The notes: generated by a model from the letters alone, not told the origin. A stretch of DNA of 56,043 nt from Acinetobacter lwoffii (GCF_022967985.1 NZ_JALJVC010000025.1:1-56043); one strand, 5' to 3'; numbered from the stretch's first letter, positions 27,250 through 37,840 are shown. Program-made: numbers and translations.

Positions 27250-27960
27250 ATGAAGATACTGATGATTACGGGTTGGGGGCTAGGAACAGCGGTCTTAACC
27301 CCGTTTGTAGAACAGTTGCGGCAGCAGCATCAAGTTAAAGTATGGGATATTTTCGATCCTAACGTAGAAAGTCTTTTGGCCGAAAAAGTCAGGCAGGCGA
27401 GTTCGTTTGATGTCTTGATGGGGTGGTCTTTGGGTGGACAGTTGGCACTTTTGCTGGCTAATGAAATCCAGCAACAATTGAAAATTGCCAAACCAGTGAT
27501 TTGCTGTATGTCAAATCCCTGTTTCGTGGCCAACGAAGCATGGCCACATGCAATGCCAGTTGAACAATATACACAATTTAAATCCTCCATACTGGCTGAT
27601 CCAAAACGCGGGATGCAGCGCTTCTGTACCTTGGTCACTTTAGCTGGCGCAGCAGCGCGTGAACGTGCAAAATTATTGCACCAACAGTTAAATAGTATTG
27701 ATTTAAACTATCAGGTTAAGCATCTTTATCTATTGCAGCAATTAAATCTAGTGGATATCTTAAAAAATCATTCAGTCAAGATGCTATTTATATTTTCCGA
27801 GAATGATATGTTGGTTCCTTACAAAGTTAGTCAAGAATCTGTGTTTTTAACAACCCAAAATCTGAATTTGGTAAAAATACAGGGCACGCACGATGCCATC
27901 CTTTTTGATGCCAAGTTACTCGTTGAGCCAATTTTAAAATTTTTAGCCGATCTGGCTTAA
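27250..27960 (+). CDS. bioH: BioH-like alpha/beta hydrolase (pimeloyl-ACP methyl ester esterase)
   Basis: The 236-residue protein has the serine hydrolase triad in BioH order: Ser60 in MGWSLGGQLAL, Asp186 in SENDMLVP and His214 in QGTHDAILF. GWSLGG is the nucleophile elbow of BioH. BioH demethylates pimeloyl-ACP methyl ester, releasing the precursor made by BioC and FabI/FabG cycles for BioF. Its position between bioB and bioAFCD supports this role; BioC is present in the cluster, so an esterase is needed. It is slightly shorter than E. coli BioH (256). The assignment could also be an alternative isozyme (BioG/BioJ-type), as sequence similarity beyond the motifs was not tested. Confidence 0.75.
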   Translation: MKILMITGWGLGTAVLTPFVEQLRQQHQVKVWDIFDPNVESLLAEKVRQASSFDVLMGWSLGGQLALLLANEIQQQLKIAKPVICCMSNPCFVANEAWPHAMPVEQYTQFKSSILADPKRGMQRFCTLVTLAGAAARERAKLLHQQLNSIDLNYQVKHLYLLQQLNLVDILKNHSVKMLFIFSENDMLVPYKVSQESVFLTTQNLNLVKIQGTHDAILFDAKLLVEPILKFLADLA

Positions 27961-28048
27961 GCAAAAAGAGATTGGTAGCTCTTGACGTTTCATTTTCAGA
28001 TTTAACGCGCTAAGATCAGTTTTAGTTTTAATAATTGGGGTAAATTCT

Positions 28049-29329
28049 GTGCAGGACGCTTTTGATCAACAGCATATTTGGCATCCTTATACCTCCATGA
28101 CACAACCCTTGCCATGTTACAAAGTTAAAGCTGCAAATGGTGCAGTCATTGAACTTGAAGATGGTACCGAGCTGATTGATGGCATGTCGTCCTGGTGGTG
28201 CACAATTCACGGTTATAATCATTCTGAACTCAATCAGGCCGTAACAAAACAATTAGAGTCGATGTCACATATCATGTTTGGTGGTTTGACTCATCAGCCT
28301 GCGATTGATGTGTCTAAACTGCTACTTGAGATCACGGCGCCTGAACTGGATAAAATTTTCTTTGCCGATTCCGGCTCGGTCGCGGTTGAGGTGGCGTTGA
28401 AAATGGCTGTGCAATATTGGAATGCACGTCAGCAACCACAAAAAACTAACTTTGTTACCACACGCTCTGGCTATCATGGCGACACCTGGAATGCCATGTC
28501 GGTTTGTGATCCTGTAACTGGTATGCATCAAATTTTTGGTTCGAGTTTGCCGAACCGTTTATTTGTTCCGGCACCTCAAAGCCGTTTTGATGGGGCATGG
28601 CAACCCGAAGATATACAGCCACTTGAGCACCTGCTGGTACAGCAGCATCAACAGATTGCTGCCATGATCATTGAGCCGATTGTGCAAGGTGCAGGCGGGA
28701 TGCGTTTCTATCATCCAGAATATTTAAAGCAAGCTAAGTTGTTGTGTGAAAAGTACGATGTACTGCTGATTTTAGATGAAATTGCCACCGGTTTTGGCCG
28801 CACTGGAAAACTATTTGCTTATGAACACGCTCAGGTCACACCAGACATTATGTGTATCGGTAAGGCATTGACTGGTGGTTATATGACCTTGTCAGCGACC
28901 TTAACCACTCGCCATGTAGCAGAGACGATTTCAAGTGGTGAAGCGGGTGTGTTCATGCATGGCCCAACTTTTATGGCTAATCCGTTGGCCTGTGCGGTCG
29001 CATTAAAAAGTACCCAGCTGTTACTGGCTCAAGACTGGCAGACGCGTATTCAACAGATTGAAAGGACACTAGAACAATATTTACTGGATTTAAAATCCTT
29101 GGCACAAGTCAAAGATGTGCGTGTCCTCGGCGCAATTGGCGTGGTTGAGCTACATCAAACTATTGATTTGGCGCGTTTTCAGGCTGAATGTGTATGCCGT
29201 GGCGTCTGGATTCGTCCTTTTGGCCGTCTGGTCTATGTCATGCCGCCATATGTAATTTCAACACAGCAACTTGAAACTTTATTAAAGCATATGCGGGAGA
29301 TGATTCAGCAGATAGAGGCAGTAGCATGA
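28049..29329 (+). CDS. bioA: DAPA aminotransferase (adenosylmethionine--8-amino-7-oxononanoate)
   Basis: BioA (426 residues) converts KAPA to DAPA using SAM as amino donor. It is a PLP fold-type I aminotransferase with the BioA-specific [12 protein letters not shown] at residues 47-58, [13 protein letters not shown] at 106-118, the PLP-phosphate region [22 protein letters not shown] at 242-253 and the Schiff-base Lys272 in [10 protein letters not shown]. The start is a GTG at 28049 with gggg upstream; the N-terminus [13 protein letters not shown] matches the family. It overlaps bioF by four bases (ATGA), so the pair is translationally coupled. Confidence 0.95.
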   Translation: MQDAFDQQHIWHPYTSMTQPLPCYKVKAANGAVIELEDGTELIDGMSSWWCTIHGYNHSELNQAVTKQLESMSHIMFGGLTHQPAIDVSKLLLEITAPELDKIFFADSGSVAVEVALKMAVQYWNARQQPQKTNFVTTRSGYHGDTWNAMSVCDPVTGMHQIFGSSLPNRLFVPAPQSRFDGAWQPEDIQPLEHLLVQQHQQIAAMIIEPIVQGAGGMRFYHPEYLKQAKLLCEKYDVLLILDEIATGFGRTGKLFAYEHAQVTPDIMCIGKALTGGYMTLSATLTTRHVAETISSGEAGVFMHGPTFMANPLACAVALKSTQLLLAQDWQTRIQQIERTLEQYLLDLKSLAQVKDVRVLGAIGVVELHQTIDLARFQAECVCRGVWIRPFGRLVYVMPPYVISTQQLETLLKHMREMIQQIEAVA

Positions 29330-30495
29330 ACCATCTTGAGCATTTCCAGCAGCAGCTAGATGACTTGAAACAGCAAGGGCAATATCGCCAGTTTAAGTCC
29401 AATATTTCTAGCCAGCCACGATTGCAACTCAATGGCCAAGAGATGCTGAATCTGGCATCCAATGACTATTTAGGTCTGGCATCCAACTTAACGCTACGTG
29501 AAGAATTTTTTGACCTCACGCCGATGTCTGAGCGATATATGAGTTCAAGCTCTTCACGTTTACTGACAGGAAACTTTCCCAATTTTGAACAACTTGAAGC
29601 ACAGATGTCACAGGCTTTTGGACGTTCAGTACTGCTGTTTAATAGTGGTTATCACATGAATATCGGGATTCTTCCTGCGCTCAGTAATGCTAAAACCATG
29701 ATCATTGCTGACAAACTGGTACATGCCAGTATTATCGACGGGATTCGTTTATCTAAAGCTGGCTATGTGCGTTACCGCCATAATGACCTGCAGCATTTGA
29801 CTCAGTTTTTAGAAAAATATCAGTCAGATGAATCTATCCAGCGCATCATTGTGGTAACTGAATCAATTTTCAGTATGGATGGGGATGAAACAGATTTAGC
29901 TGCTTTGGTGGCATTAAAACAGCAGTTTGCAAAAGTCATGCTCTATGTCGATGAGGCACATGCAATTGGTGTGCGCGGTGAACGTGGATTGGGCTGCGCA
30001 GAACAGTATCAAGTATTGGATCAGATTGATTTCCTGGTCGGTACCTTTGGCAAGGCTTTGGCTTCAGTTGGTGGTTATCTGGTCTGTGCGCCAGTGATTC
30101 GTGACTATCTGATTAATAGCATGCGACCTTTAATTTTTAGTACCGCCCAGCCGCCACTATGTATGGCCTGGACTAGATTTATTTTTCAGAAGGTACAGCA
30201 GCTTCAGGCGGGACGAGTACATTTGGCAGCATTGGCTGTACGCTGTCAGCAGGGCATTCAAGACTTGGGATATCACTGTCCATCAACCTCGCAAATTGTG
30301 CCGGTACTGATTGGTGAGGCAAAACGCACCATTCAGGCGGCTGAAATTATGCAACAGCAGGGATTTTATGTGCTACCAGTACGTCCGCCAACGGTTCCTG
30401 CCAACACCTCCAGACTCAGAATCTGCCTGAATCAGAACATTTCTGCGGATGAGCTGGACGCATGTCTGCAGGTGCTGAGGAATTTGCCGCGATGA
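29326..30495 (+). CDS. bioF: 8-amino-7-oxononanoate synthase
   Basis: BioF (389 residues) condenses pimeloyl-ACP with alanine to KAPA, using PLP. Motifs: [10 protein letters not shown] at 43-52, [18 protein letters not shown] at 74-91, [10 protein letters not shown] at 105-114, [10 protein letters not shown] at 207-216 and the PLP lysine K243 in [13 protein letters not shown]. The length is normal. Its start overlaps the bioA stop, and its stop overlaps the bioC start at 30492 in the same ATGA fashion. The cluster order A-F-C-D is the common one in gammaproteobacteria. Confidence 0.95.
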   Translation: MNHLEHFQQQLDDLKQQGQYRQFKSNISSQPRLQLNGQEMLNLASNDYLGLASNLTLREEFFDLTPMSERYMSSSSSRLLTGNFPNFEQLEAQMSQAFGRSVLLFNSGYHMNIGILPALSNAKTMIIADKLVHASIIDGIRLSKAGYVRYRHNDLQHLTQFLEKYQSDESIQRIIVVTESIFSMDGDETDLAALVALKQQFAKVMLYVDEAHAIGVRGERGLGCAEQYQVLDQIDFLVGTFGKALASVGGYLVCAPVIRDYLINSMRPLIFSTAQPPLCMAWTRFIFQKVQQLQAGRVHLAALAVRCQQGIQDLGYHCPSTSQIVPVLIGEAKRTIQAAEIMQQQGFYVLPVRPPTVPANTSRLRICLNQNISADELDACLQVLRNLPR

Positions 30496-31247
30496 ACAGC
30501 AAACAGATTGCCCAGCGTTTTGCTCAGGCAAATCTCAGTTATGAGCAGCATGCGCTGGTACAAAGTGCCGTAGCGGCAGAGTTGATGCAGTTTATGCAGC
30601 AGCATGTAGCACAACCACATTTGCAACGGGTATTGGAAATTGGCTGCGGTTCAGGGTTTTTTACCCGGCTTTTTATGCAGTATTACAGCTTTGATCATTT
30701 ATTTTTAAATGATCTATATGCCGAAGTGAAGCAGCATTTCCCGGAAGATGATCGGCTTTTGTGGGGGATTGGTAATATTGAAACCTTGCCACTGCCGCAG
30801 TCTCTGGACATGGTGCTGTCGTGTTCTGCATTGCAATGGATCTCGGATTTAAAAGCATTGTTGCTCAACATTGCGCAGGCCTTAAATCCCTCTGGGCATC
30901 TGTGTTTTGCCAGTTATACGGACAATAATTTAAAGGAAATTAAGGCACTGACCGGACAAGGCTTGGATTATCTGCCTTTAGCGGAGGTCTGTGAACTGCT
31001 TGAATCCTTAGGCTTTGACATTCTGCTGCAGACAGAAGAACAGATGACCTTGCATTTTGAGCATCCGAAACAGGTGTTACAGCATATCAAAGCCACTGGT
31101 GTACAGGCGACGGCACAGGGGTTTCGGTGGACAAAATCGTCCTTACAGGATTTTTATACCGGCTATCAACAATTCCAAGACCCTGAAAGCAAACAGTATG
31201 CACTGACCTATCATCCGGTTTATGTCATTGCACGGAAGACAGCATGA
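30492..31247 (+). CDS. bioC: Malonyl-ACP O-methyltransferase
   Basis: BioC (251 residues from the ATG at 30492) methylates malonyl-ACP with SAM so that it can enter fatty acid synthesis as a disguised primer for pimelate. The SAM-binding motif VLEIGCGSGFFTRLF is at about 45-60, with further class I methyltransferase features in LSCSALQWISDLKALL (BioC-specific S-ALQW) and HLCFASYTDNN. An earlier in-frame ATG at 30462 would add ten residues inside bioF; the later start forms an ATGA overlap with the bioF stop, has a gagg element upstream, and begins [13 protein letters not shown] like the family. Confidence 0.93.
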   Translation: MNSKQIAQRFAQANLSYEQHALVQSAVAAELMQFMQQHVAQPHLQRVLEIGCGSGFFTRLFMQYYSFDHLFLNDLYAEVKQHFPEDDRLLWGIGNIETLPLPQSLDMVLSCSALQWISDLKALLLNIAQALNPSGHLCFASYTDNNLKEIKALTGQGLDYLPLAEVCELLESLGFDILLQTEEQMTLHFEHPKQVLQHIKATGVQATAQGFRWTKSSLQDFYTGYQQFQDPESKQYALTYHPVYVIARKTA

Positions 31248-31909
31248 GCGCACAGATTTATTTTGTCAGCGGCATTGATACCGCAATTGGTAAAACCTTT
31301 ACTACTGGTTTTCTGGCCAAAAATTGGAATGAGCAGGGCATTCGTACCATAACCCAAAAGCTGATCCAGACCGGAAATGTCGATATATCAGAAGATATCG
31401 AACAGCATCGTGCAATTATGGGTTGTGGATTGTTACCGGAAGACCAGCAAAAACTGACCATGCCGGAAATTTTTACGTATCCGGCTTCACCGCATCTTGC
31501 TGCGCAGCTGGATGGGCGAGCCATTAACTTTGAACAGATTCATCAGGCTACCGAACAGCTGGCTGCGGCCTACGACTGTATTTTGCTGGAAGGTGCCGGT
31601 GGTCTAATGGTGCCCTTAACCGAAGAGTTCCTAACTATTGATTATATTCAGACACATAATTATCCGGTGATTCTGGTCACTTCAGGGCGTTTAGGCAGTA
31701 TTAATCATACCTTGCTGAGTCTTGAGTTGTTAAAACTCCGCGGGGTTCAATTATATGCCATTGCTTTTAATCATGCAGATAACTCCAAAGATCCCTTGAT
31801 CGCTGAAGATACCATTGCTTATTTAAAACAGTATTTGCAGCGTGATTTTGCTGATACGACATGGGTTGATATTCCAGCTTTAAATTTAGCCCTGTCTTCT
31901 CATAAGTAA
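31244..31909 (+). CDS. bioD: ATP-dependent dethiobiotin synthetase
   Basis: BioD (221 residues) closes the ureido ring of DAPA with CO2 and ATP to give dethiobiotin. P-loop GIDTAIGKTF is at 10-19, TQKLIQTG (the substrate lysine region) at about 36-43, and EGAGGLMVPL at about 115-124 (the EGAGG motif). The length is normal. The start overlaps the bioC stop by four bases. This is the end of the cluster; no terminator is evident before the decayed sensor kinase that follows. Confidence 0.94.
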   Translation: MSAQIYFVSGIDTAIGKTFTTGFLAKNWNEQGIRTITQKLIQTGNVDISEDIEQHRAIMGCGLLPEDQQKLTMPEIFTYPASPHLAAQLDGRAINFEQIHQATEQLAAAYDCILLEGAGGLMVPLTEEFLTIDYIQTHNYPVILVTSGRLGSINHTLLSLELLKLRGVQLYAIAFNHADNSKDPLIAEDTIAYLKQYLQRDFADTTWVDIPALNLALSSHK

Positions 31910-31914
31910 GTGAT

Positions 31915-33107
31915 CCGCTTGCAGCGAGGCTGATGTGAATGCTTAAATATCGAGGTTGCGCCACTGTAAATTGAATCTGATAGCCATATTTGTTTAACAC
32001 CATTTTCATCAAATATAAGTCTAGCCCATGCCCATTTTGCTAGGGAGATTTATGCCAGAAACGCTGTCCCAAGTATGCATATCTTCAACCTTTGATTATC
32101 ATTATGAATGATCAGCACACATGCAGCATAGCAATTGAAATGGTGTTTGCCTGTGCATGCAATAGAGCATTGTTAAGTAGGTTTTTAAAGACGGTATCTA
32201 GTTCAAAATCGGGTAAGGCAATTCGGGTCAGGCTCGGTCAGTCAATTGTTAAACTGGGTTCAATTTCCGGATAAAGCGACTGTAAATCGGCAATCACCTG
32301 AGTCAGGAGCCGTGCAATTTCAATACTGTACTAGATATCACTCAGTACTTGATCGGTAGAGGAAAGTGCTAGAAGCTGTTCCAGTAGCTGGGTACATCGG
32401 CGGATACCAAGGTGTACCTGCTGCAAGCTCTGTTGCAATTTGGGCGAGCTTGCCTGTTGTTCTGCCATCAGTTGTGCAAGCTGAATATGAGTTTTGATCG
32501 CGGTTAAAGGACTACGCAATTCATGGGCGGCGTATGAACTAAATACTTTTTCATTTTCCGGATTTTGATGCAGTTTATGTATTAAGTGCTTAGAGTTTTG
32601 GGCAAAGGACTGTACCTTGGAAGGCATTACTTTGGCATCTAAGGTTTTTAAATAGTGAGTAGCATCATTCACTGATAAATTTGGCTGACTTAAAAGGTTG
32701 AAACTTCATCTAAGGCTTTAAGCTCTCGACGAATAATCAAAACGATTAAGTCTATACATAGCAATAAAGACAAAATTATTGGTATTAATACCGATTATAA
32801 AATCTTTTTGAGCAATTATCCACGTAGGAACATCCGCTCTGCTACCACCACTTGAATATCCTCACGACGTAACACATAACTGAGCCTCACCTTGTTGCTT
32901 TGTACTAAAGCCAACTACTTGGTGGCTTAAATCTTTCGGTGCACCTCGGGTTTTTGCTACCACATGCTGAACGACACTGACGTCAGAGCCAAATAAAGAC
33001 ACTTTATAGGCAATCAACTGCTCTTGATTGGTGGAATGAAGTTGTTGGGCTAGTACATTTTCATCCAAGTTTTGCATCGGCAGTTGTTGAGTCAATCGAG
33101 CGACCAT
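31915..33107 (-). pseudogene. Two-component sensor histidine kinase, decayed
   Basis: The remains of a QseC-like kinase lie in pieces. 33107-32862 is a sensory-domain part (NEEQLIAYKVSL-like: NQEQLIAYKVSLFGSDVSVV, LSHQVVGFSTK). 32672-32331 has the phosphoacceptor helix SSYAAHELRSPLTAIKTHIQ with the histidine of the H-box and LLEQLLALSS. 32050-31915 retains an ATP-lid-type segment (GLDLYLMKMVLNKYGYQIQF). Stops and frameshifts separate them. No response regulator gene is present. The pieces are collinear, so this is one gene in place, not scattered fragments. Confidence 0.7.
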
Positions 33108-33189
33108 TGGATGGCTGAATCAAACCAAATTGATATATTTCCTTGACTGAGCAAGGCTTTATTGTAGGTAGATCAACTGGTTGTACGAT

Positions 33190-33268
33190 AGATCTTGGGT
33201 GCAGACCTCTTCATTTAGAAATTATATTCCCCAAGAAGCTTTCAGTGGTAGGTTTGTGCAACAAAGCC
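33190..33268. mobile_element. IS5-family end relic
   Basis: Read on the minus strand from 33268, ggctttgttgcacaaacc then taccactgaaagcttctt resemble the tip of the relic ending near 49545 (ggctctgttgcacaaactta ccactggaggcttctta). Only a terminal stretch is left. Confidence 0.5.
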
Positions 33269-33269
33269 T

Positions 33270-33536
33270 CTTGCAAATAAAGGCTATCAAGGGATTTATA
33301 CATTGTATCCAAATAGTTTATGGCCATTAAAAGCAAAAAAGCACTAAAAACCAGATCTCGAGCTAAAACTTTATAACCAAGAAATCAATAAAAGAAGAAT
33401 TGGGATTGAACAGGTATTTGGAACTTTGAAAACCTTCAAAATCCTTGCCGAGCGATATCACAACCCTGGCAAAAGACTAGGATTAAGATTTAATTTAATT
33501 GTGGGAATCCATAATTTTGAGCTGAGTAAAAAGTGA
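33270..33536 (+). pseudogene. IS5-family transposase, C-terminal remnant
   Basis: One frame reads LANKGYQGIYTLYPNSLWPL, then a TAA stop (about 33348), then LELKLYNQEINKRRIGIEQV, FGTLKTFKILAERYHNPGKR and GLRFNLIVGIHNFELSKK to a natural stop. The GYQG and the IEQVFGTLKTF segment (catalytic glutamate region) are typical of an IS5-type DDE transposase end. The upstream part of the gene is missing. Confidence 0.7.
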
Positions 33537-33582
33537 ATTATGAAAGAAATCTAATATATAAAATTTTAAGAGATTATAAAAA

Positions 33583-33595
33583 TTGGTCATACCAA
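33583..33595. promoter_or_regulatory. LldR operator, distal copy
   Basis: ttggtcataccaa, a perfect 5-3-5 palindrome, is identical to the core of the promoter-proximal copy 104 bases downstream. FadR-subfamily GntR regulators such as LldR bind sites of this T-GGT-N3-ACC-A form. Confidence 0.7.
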
Positions 33596-33676
33596 AAAAT
33601 AAATTAAATCTTTTATATTGTGTTTTTGGGCTAATATTACTAATATCGCCAATACAAAATGCACATTTTATCTCTT

Positions 33677-33709
33677 AAACACTAAATTGGTCATACCAAT
33701 TTAGTGTTT
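33677..33709. promoter_or_regulatory. LldR operator, 33-bp perfect palindrome
   Basis: The arms aaacactaaattggt and accaatttagtgttt are exact complements around cat. The core ttggtcataccaa (33687-33699) is the LldR-type site. It lies 52 bases before the lldP start, in the promoter region. With the distal copy, 104 bases away (about ten helical turns), it could support repression by looping. Confidence 0.75.
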
Positions 33710-33760
33710 AAGTACAATAAACTGTTCAATCTAGTAGTTAAGCATTTCAAGGAGTAGACA

Positions 33761-35425
33761 ATGCTTCAACAGTGGCAACAAATTTATGATCCTATAGGCA
33801 ATATCTGGATTTCGAGTGCTATTGCGCTAGTTCCAATTATTTTCTTTTTTTTAGCGTTAGCTATTTTTCGCATGAAGGGTAGTGTAGCCGCTACAATTAC
33901 CGTTTTTTTAGCCTTTCTGGTCTCATTATTTTTATACAAAATGCCAATTGGAATGGCATTAGCATCAATGGTCTATGGATTCTTCTACGGCCTGTGGCCA
34001 ATTGCATGGATTATTATCGGTGCAGTTTTTATATATAAGATTTCAGTAAAAACAGGACAGTTTGATGTTATTCGTTCGTCTATTCTGTCAATTACAGAAG
34101 ATCAACGTCTGCAAATGCTATTAGTTGGGTTTGCTTTTGGTACGTTTTTAGAAGGTGCGGCAGGTTTTGGTGCGCCCGTCGCAATTACTGCGGCACTGTT
34201 GGTGGGACTCGGCTTTAAGCCTTTATATGCGGCTGGGCTATGCCTGATAGTTAATACTGCACCTGTTGCTTTTGGTGCAATGGGAATTCCGATCATTGTC
34301 GCTGGGCAGGTTTCAGGTGTTGACACCATGGAAATCAGTCAAATGGTTGGTCGTCAGTTACCCTTTATGGTGCCAATTGTATTGATCTGGATCATGGCAA
34401 TCATGGATGGTTGGCGTGGGGTTAAAGAAACTTGGCCTGCTATTTTAGTTGCCAGCTTATCTTTTTCTTTAGCGCAATATCTAACATCAAATTTTGTTGG
34501 GCCTGAGTTACCCGATATCACTGCTGCAATTGCATCATTAATCAGTTTAACTATCTTGCTTAAGTATTGGAAACCAAAACATATTTTTCTTTTTGAGGAC
34601 AAAAATATACAGGTAGATGAAACTATTATCAAGCAAGCTCGTAAACAATATAGTGTGGCACAGATAGCCAAAGCCTGGTCTCCATTTCTGATACTTACAG
34701 CAATGGTGACGATCTGGAGCATCAAACCTTTTAAAGATTTATTTGTTAAGGACGGCCCATTAAGTGATTTAGTAGTTTCAATTAAAGTGCCGTATTTGCA
34801 TCAATTGATTCAAAAGCTACCACCTGTCGTGCCTGAAATTAAAGATTATGATGCGATTTATAAGTTTGATTGGTTATCAGCAACGGGTACGGCGATTATA
34901 TTGGCGGCATTGATCACGATTATTTATTTAAACATGAAACCTAAAGAGGCAGTTTCGACATTCTTTGAAACCGTGAATGAACTAAAAACCCCAATTTATT
35001 CGATTGGTATGGTACTGGCTTTTGCGTTCATTGCAAACTATTCAGGTCTGTCAGCGACGCTTGCTTTAGCACTGGCACATACGGGTCAGGCTTTCACATT
35101 CTTCTCACCATTCTTGGGTTGGGTTGGAGTGTTTCTTACAGGTTCAGATACTTCAGCTAACGCATTGTTTTCAGCGTTACAAGCAACTACAGCACAGCAA
35201 ATCGGTGTGCCTGAAGTCTTGTTAGTTGCTGCCAATACCAGTGGTGGAGTAACAGGTAAGATGATTTCTCCTCAATCAATTGCGATTGCTTGTGCGGCAG
35301 TGGGCTTAGTTGGTAAAGAATCTGATTTATTTAGATTTACAGTAAAACACAGCATTATCTTTACGGTGATGATTGGTATTATTGTGACCTTACAAGCTTA
35401 TGTTTTCCCGTGGATGATTCCGTAA
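33761..35425 (+). CDS. lldP: L-lactate permease
   Basis: LldP (554 residues) is a lactate/proton symporter with about 12-14 membrane helices. Family landmarks: the N-terminal [15 protein letters not shown], the [20 protein letters not shown] stretch at about 125-145, [14 protein letters not shown] at about 165-178, [20 protein letters not shown] [16 protein letters not shown] near 465, and [20 protein letters not shown] near 490-510. The ATG at 33761 follows aaggag at good spacing. It is the first gene of lldP-lldR-lldD; lldR begins 18 bases after its stop. Confidence 0.95.
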   Translation: MLQQWQQIYDPIGNIWISSAIALVPIIFFFLALAIFRMKGSVAATITVFLAFLVSLFLYKMPIGMALASMVYGFFYGLWPIAWIIIGAVFIYKISVKTGQFDVIRSSILSITEDQRLQMLLVGFAFGTFLEGAAGFGAPVAITAALLVGLGFKPLYAAGLCLIVNTAPVAFGAMGIPIIVAGQVSGVDTMEISQMVGRQLPFMVPIVLIWIMAIMDGWRGVKETWPAILVASLSFSLAQYLTSNFVGPELPDITAAIASLISLTILLKYWKPKHIFLFEDKNIQVDETIIKQARKQYSVAQIAKAWSPFLILTAMVTIWSIKPFKDLFVKDGPLSDLVVSIKVPYLHQLIQKLPPVVPEIKDYDAIYKFDWLSATGTAIILAALITIIYLNMKPKEAVSTFFETVNELKTPIYSIGMVLAFAFIANYSGLSATLALALAHTGQAFTFFSPFLGWVGVFLTGSDTSANALFSALQATTAQQIGVPEVLLVAANTSGGVTGKMISPQSIAIACAAVGLVGKESDLFRFTVKHSIIFTVMIGIIVTLQAYVFPWMIP

Positions 35426-35442
35426 ACGGGTCAAGGAAAAAA

Positions 35443-36186
35443 ATGAAAGTCTCCGACAAAGTGGTACAGCGTTTACGTCTATTGATTGAAAAAAATAATG
35501 TGCAAGTCGGAGAGCGATTGCCTGCTGAACGCCAACTCTGTGAACAGTTAGGTGTGTCTCGTAGCTCTTTACGTGAGGCGATTCAACAACTGATTACCGC
35601 AGGGATTATTCAGAGCAAAGCGGGTGCAGGCACCTATTTAAAGCAGTTGCCTGCACATTGGTCACAGTATCAAATCGTTGAGCCATTATCCGGTTTGATG
35701 GATCAGGATCCTGAATATCGTTTTGATGTACAAGAAGCTCGTATGGTGCTTGAAGGTGGTACAGCATGGTATGCCGCACAACGTGCCACACCCAGTGATT
35801 TGATCAATATTCGTCAATGTTTTGAGCAGATTAGCCATTTTCAGGCTTTAGGTGATGATGCCCACGCAGCAATAGCGGATGCGAATTTTCATCTGGCGAT
35901 TGCAGAAGCATCCCACAATCTAGTGCTGATCCAAATGATGCGTAGTTTGTTTGATTTATTGCAAGACAACGTGATGTTAGGGCGACGTAAAGTCTACACT
36001 ACACCACAACATTTTGAACAATTGCATGACCAGCACTTTGAAGTGATGGATGCAATTGAACGTCAAGACTCAGAGACTGCACGTAAGGCAGCTTGTGGGC
36101 ATATTGAATTTGTTGTTCAACGCGTACGTATGATCGATGAAGAAGAAGCTCGTCGTCAACGTTCGAGTCGATTAAATAGGACATAA
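35443..36186 (+). CDS. lldR: Lactate-responsive GntR/FadR regulator
   Basis: LldR (247 residues from the ATG at 35443, with aagga upstream; a GTG at 35410 inside lldP is an unlikely start) represses the operon until L-lactate binds. The winged helix is at about 10-70 (RLPAERQLCEQLGVSRSSLR, EAIQQLITAGIIQSKAGAGT). The FCD effector domain spans about 90-230, with the metal/ligand histidines and acidic residues in EARMVLEGGTAWYAA, ADANFHLAIAEASHN and HFEVMDAIERQD. The two palindromes upstream of lldP are its probable targets. Confidence 0.92.
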   Translation: MKVSDKVVQRLRLLIEKNNVQVGERLPAERQLCEQLGVSRSSLREAIQQLITAGIIQSKAGAGTYLKQLPAHWSQYQIVEPLSGLMDQDPEYRFDVQEARMVLEGGTAWYAAQRATPSDLINIRQCFEQISHFQALGDDAHAAIADANFHLAIAEASHNLVLIQMMRSLFDLLQDNVMLGRRKVYTTPQHFEQLHDQHFEVMDAIERQDSETARKAACGHIEFVVQRVRMIDEEEARRQRSSRLNRT

Positions 36187-36189
36187 GTT

Positions 36190-37335
36190 ATGATTATTTC
36201 TTCTGCAAATGACTATCGTGAAGCTGCGAAACGTCGTTTACCGCCATTTTTATTTGAATACATCGATGGTGGTGCCTATGCGGAATATACTTTAAAGCGT
36301 AATGTAGACGATTTATCAAAAATCGCTTTACGTCAACGTGTGTTAAATGACATGTCTGAGCTGAGCTTAGAAACGCAATTGTTTGGTGAAAATTTGGCGT
36401 TGCCAGTGGCATTGTCACCTGTAGGTCTAACGGGTATGTATGCGCGTCGTGGTGAAGTTCAAGCCGCGGTTGCCGCAGATAAAAAGGGCATTCCATTTAC
36501 CTTATCAACAGTTTCAGTTTGTCCAATTGAAGAAGTGGCACCTGCGATTCAACGTCCGATGTGGTTTCAACTGTATGTACTACGTGACCGTGGTTTTATG
36601 AAAAATGCCTTGGAACGTGCTAAAGCCGCAGGCTGTTCTACCTTAGTATTCACAGTCGATATGCCTGTTCCAGGTGCGCGTTATCGTGATGCACATTCAG
36701 GAATGAGTGGTAAAAATGCTGCAATACGTCGTTATATGCAATCGTGTATGCACCCACACTGGGCTTGGAATGTCGGTTTATTGGGTCGTCCGCATGATTT
36801 GGGTAACATTTCGAAATATTTAGGTAAGCCGACAGGTCTGGAAGATTATATCGGTTGGCTGGGAAGTAACTTTGACCCTTCAATTTCTTGGAAAGATCTT
36901 GAGTGGATTCGTGATTATTGGGAGGGTCCCATGGTTATTAAGGGGATTTTAGATCCTGAGGATGCCAAGGATGCGGTACGTTTCGGAGCAGATGGAATTG
37001 TGGTCTCCAATCACGGTGGTCGTCAGCTTGATGGTGTTTTGTCTTCTGCTCGTGCGCTTCCTTCAATCGCAAGTGCGGTCAAAGGTGACATCAAAATTTT
37101 AGCAGATTCAGGGATTCGTAACGGTCTTGATGTGGTACGTATGTTGGCTATGGGTGCAGATATTTGCATGCTTGGTCGTGCATTTGTATACGCACTTGGT
37201 GCTGCCGGCGGTTCTGGGGTAAGTAATTTACTAGATTTGATTGAGAAAGAAATGCGTGTGGCAATGACATTGACTGGTGCAAGAACCATTGCAGATATTA
37301 CATCGGATTGCCTGGTCAAGCTAGAGAAAGAGTAA
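36190..37335 (+). CDS. lldD: L-lactate dehydrogenase (FMN, quinone-linked)
   Basis: LldD (381 residues) oxidises L-lactate to pyruvate at the inner membrane and passes electrons to quinone. It is an FMN-dependent alpha-hydroxy acid dehydrogenase: [15 protein letters not shown] at 25-39, [14 protein letters not shown] at 76-89, [13 protein letters not shown] at 104-116, the QLYVLRDRG segment at about 127-135, and [10 protein letters not shown] at 273-282 with catalytic His275, followed by the FMN phosphate site [19 protein letters not shown]. It lies 3 bases after lldR. The D-lactate dehydrogenase gene (dld) that usually follows in Acinetobacter is absent. Confidence 0.95.
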   Translation: MIISSANDYREAAKRRLPPFLFEYIDGGAYAEYTLKRNVDDLSKIALRQRVLNDMSELSLETQLFGENLALPVALSPVGLTGMYARRGEVQAAVAADKKGIPFTLSTVSVCPIEEVAPAIQRPMWFQLYVLRDRGFMKNALERAKAAGCSTLVFTVDMPVPGARYRDAHSGMSGKNAAIRRYMQSCMHPHWAWNVGLLGRPHDLGNISKYLGKPTGLEDYIGWLGSNFDPSISWKDLEWIRDYWEGPMVIKGILDPEDAKDAVRFGADGIVVSNHGGRQLDGVLSSARALPSIASAVKGDIKILADSGIRNGLDVVRMLAMGADICMLGRAFVYALGAAGGSGVSNLLDLIEKEMRVAMTLTGARTIADITSDCLVKLEKE

Positions 37336-37498
37336 GCGATTTAATTACTCACATTACTAAGGCTTTGCCAACTTTCCTTTGGAAAAAGAGATTCTTATCT
37401 AAATAATTTGGGTAAACAAAGCTTCCTTTTGAAAAAAACCAACCTTGGTAAGAGTCACCAACATAAAATACACTAAATAACATAATTGGTATGTTAGT

Positions 37499-37536
37499 AA
37501 ACTCTATATATAACAGTTATATAGAGTTTTTATTTT
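37499..37536 (+). terminator. Terminator of the lldPRD operon
   Basis: The arms aaactctatata and tatatagagttt pair perfectly around taacagt and are followed by a T-rich tract. It is the first strong terminator past lldD, 164 bases from its stop. Confidence 0.75.
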
Positions 37537-37840
37537 GTGTGGTGTAATTTAATGTAGGGTGGGGTAATTTGATTTTTGGGCACTAATTTATTGTGATAAT
37601 CAACAATAATAACCAACATACATATGCTTAATCTAAAGGTATTTTACTGACTGGTATAATTTTATGATGAGAGGGGTGTTGCCTGGGGCTACGGTTTCTG
37701 TTTTGCTTTTTGACGTAACACGTACAAATATAAGCTTTCTACTTTTTCACGTGCCTAGGGTGTGGTACGCAAGAATCGCAATGATGATTTAACACTTGGA
37801 TCTATGCAAAAACATCTAACTTCAATTTTACGACTTAAAC

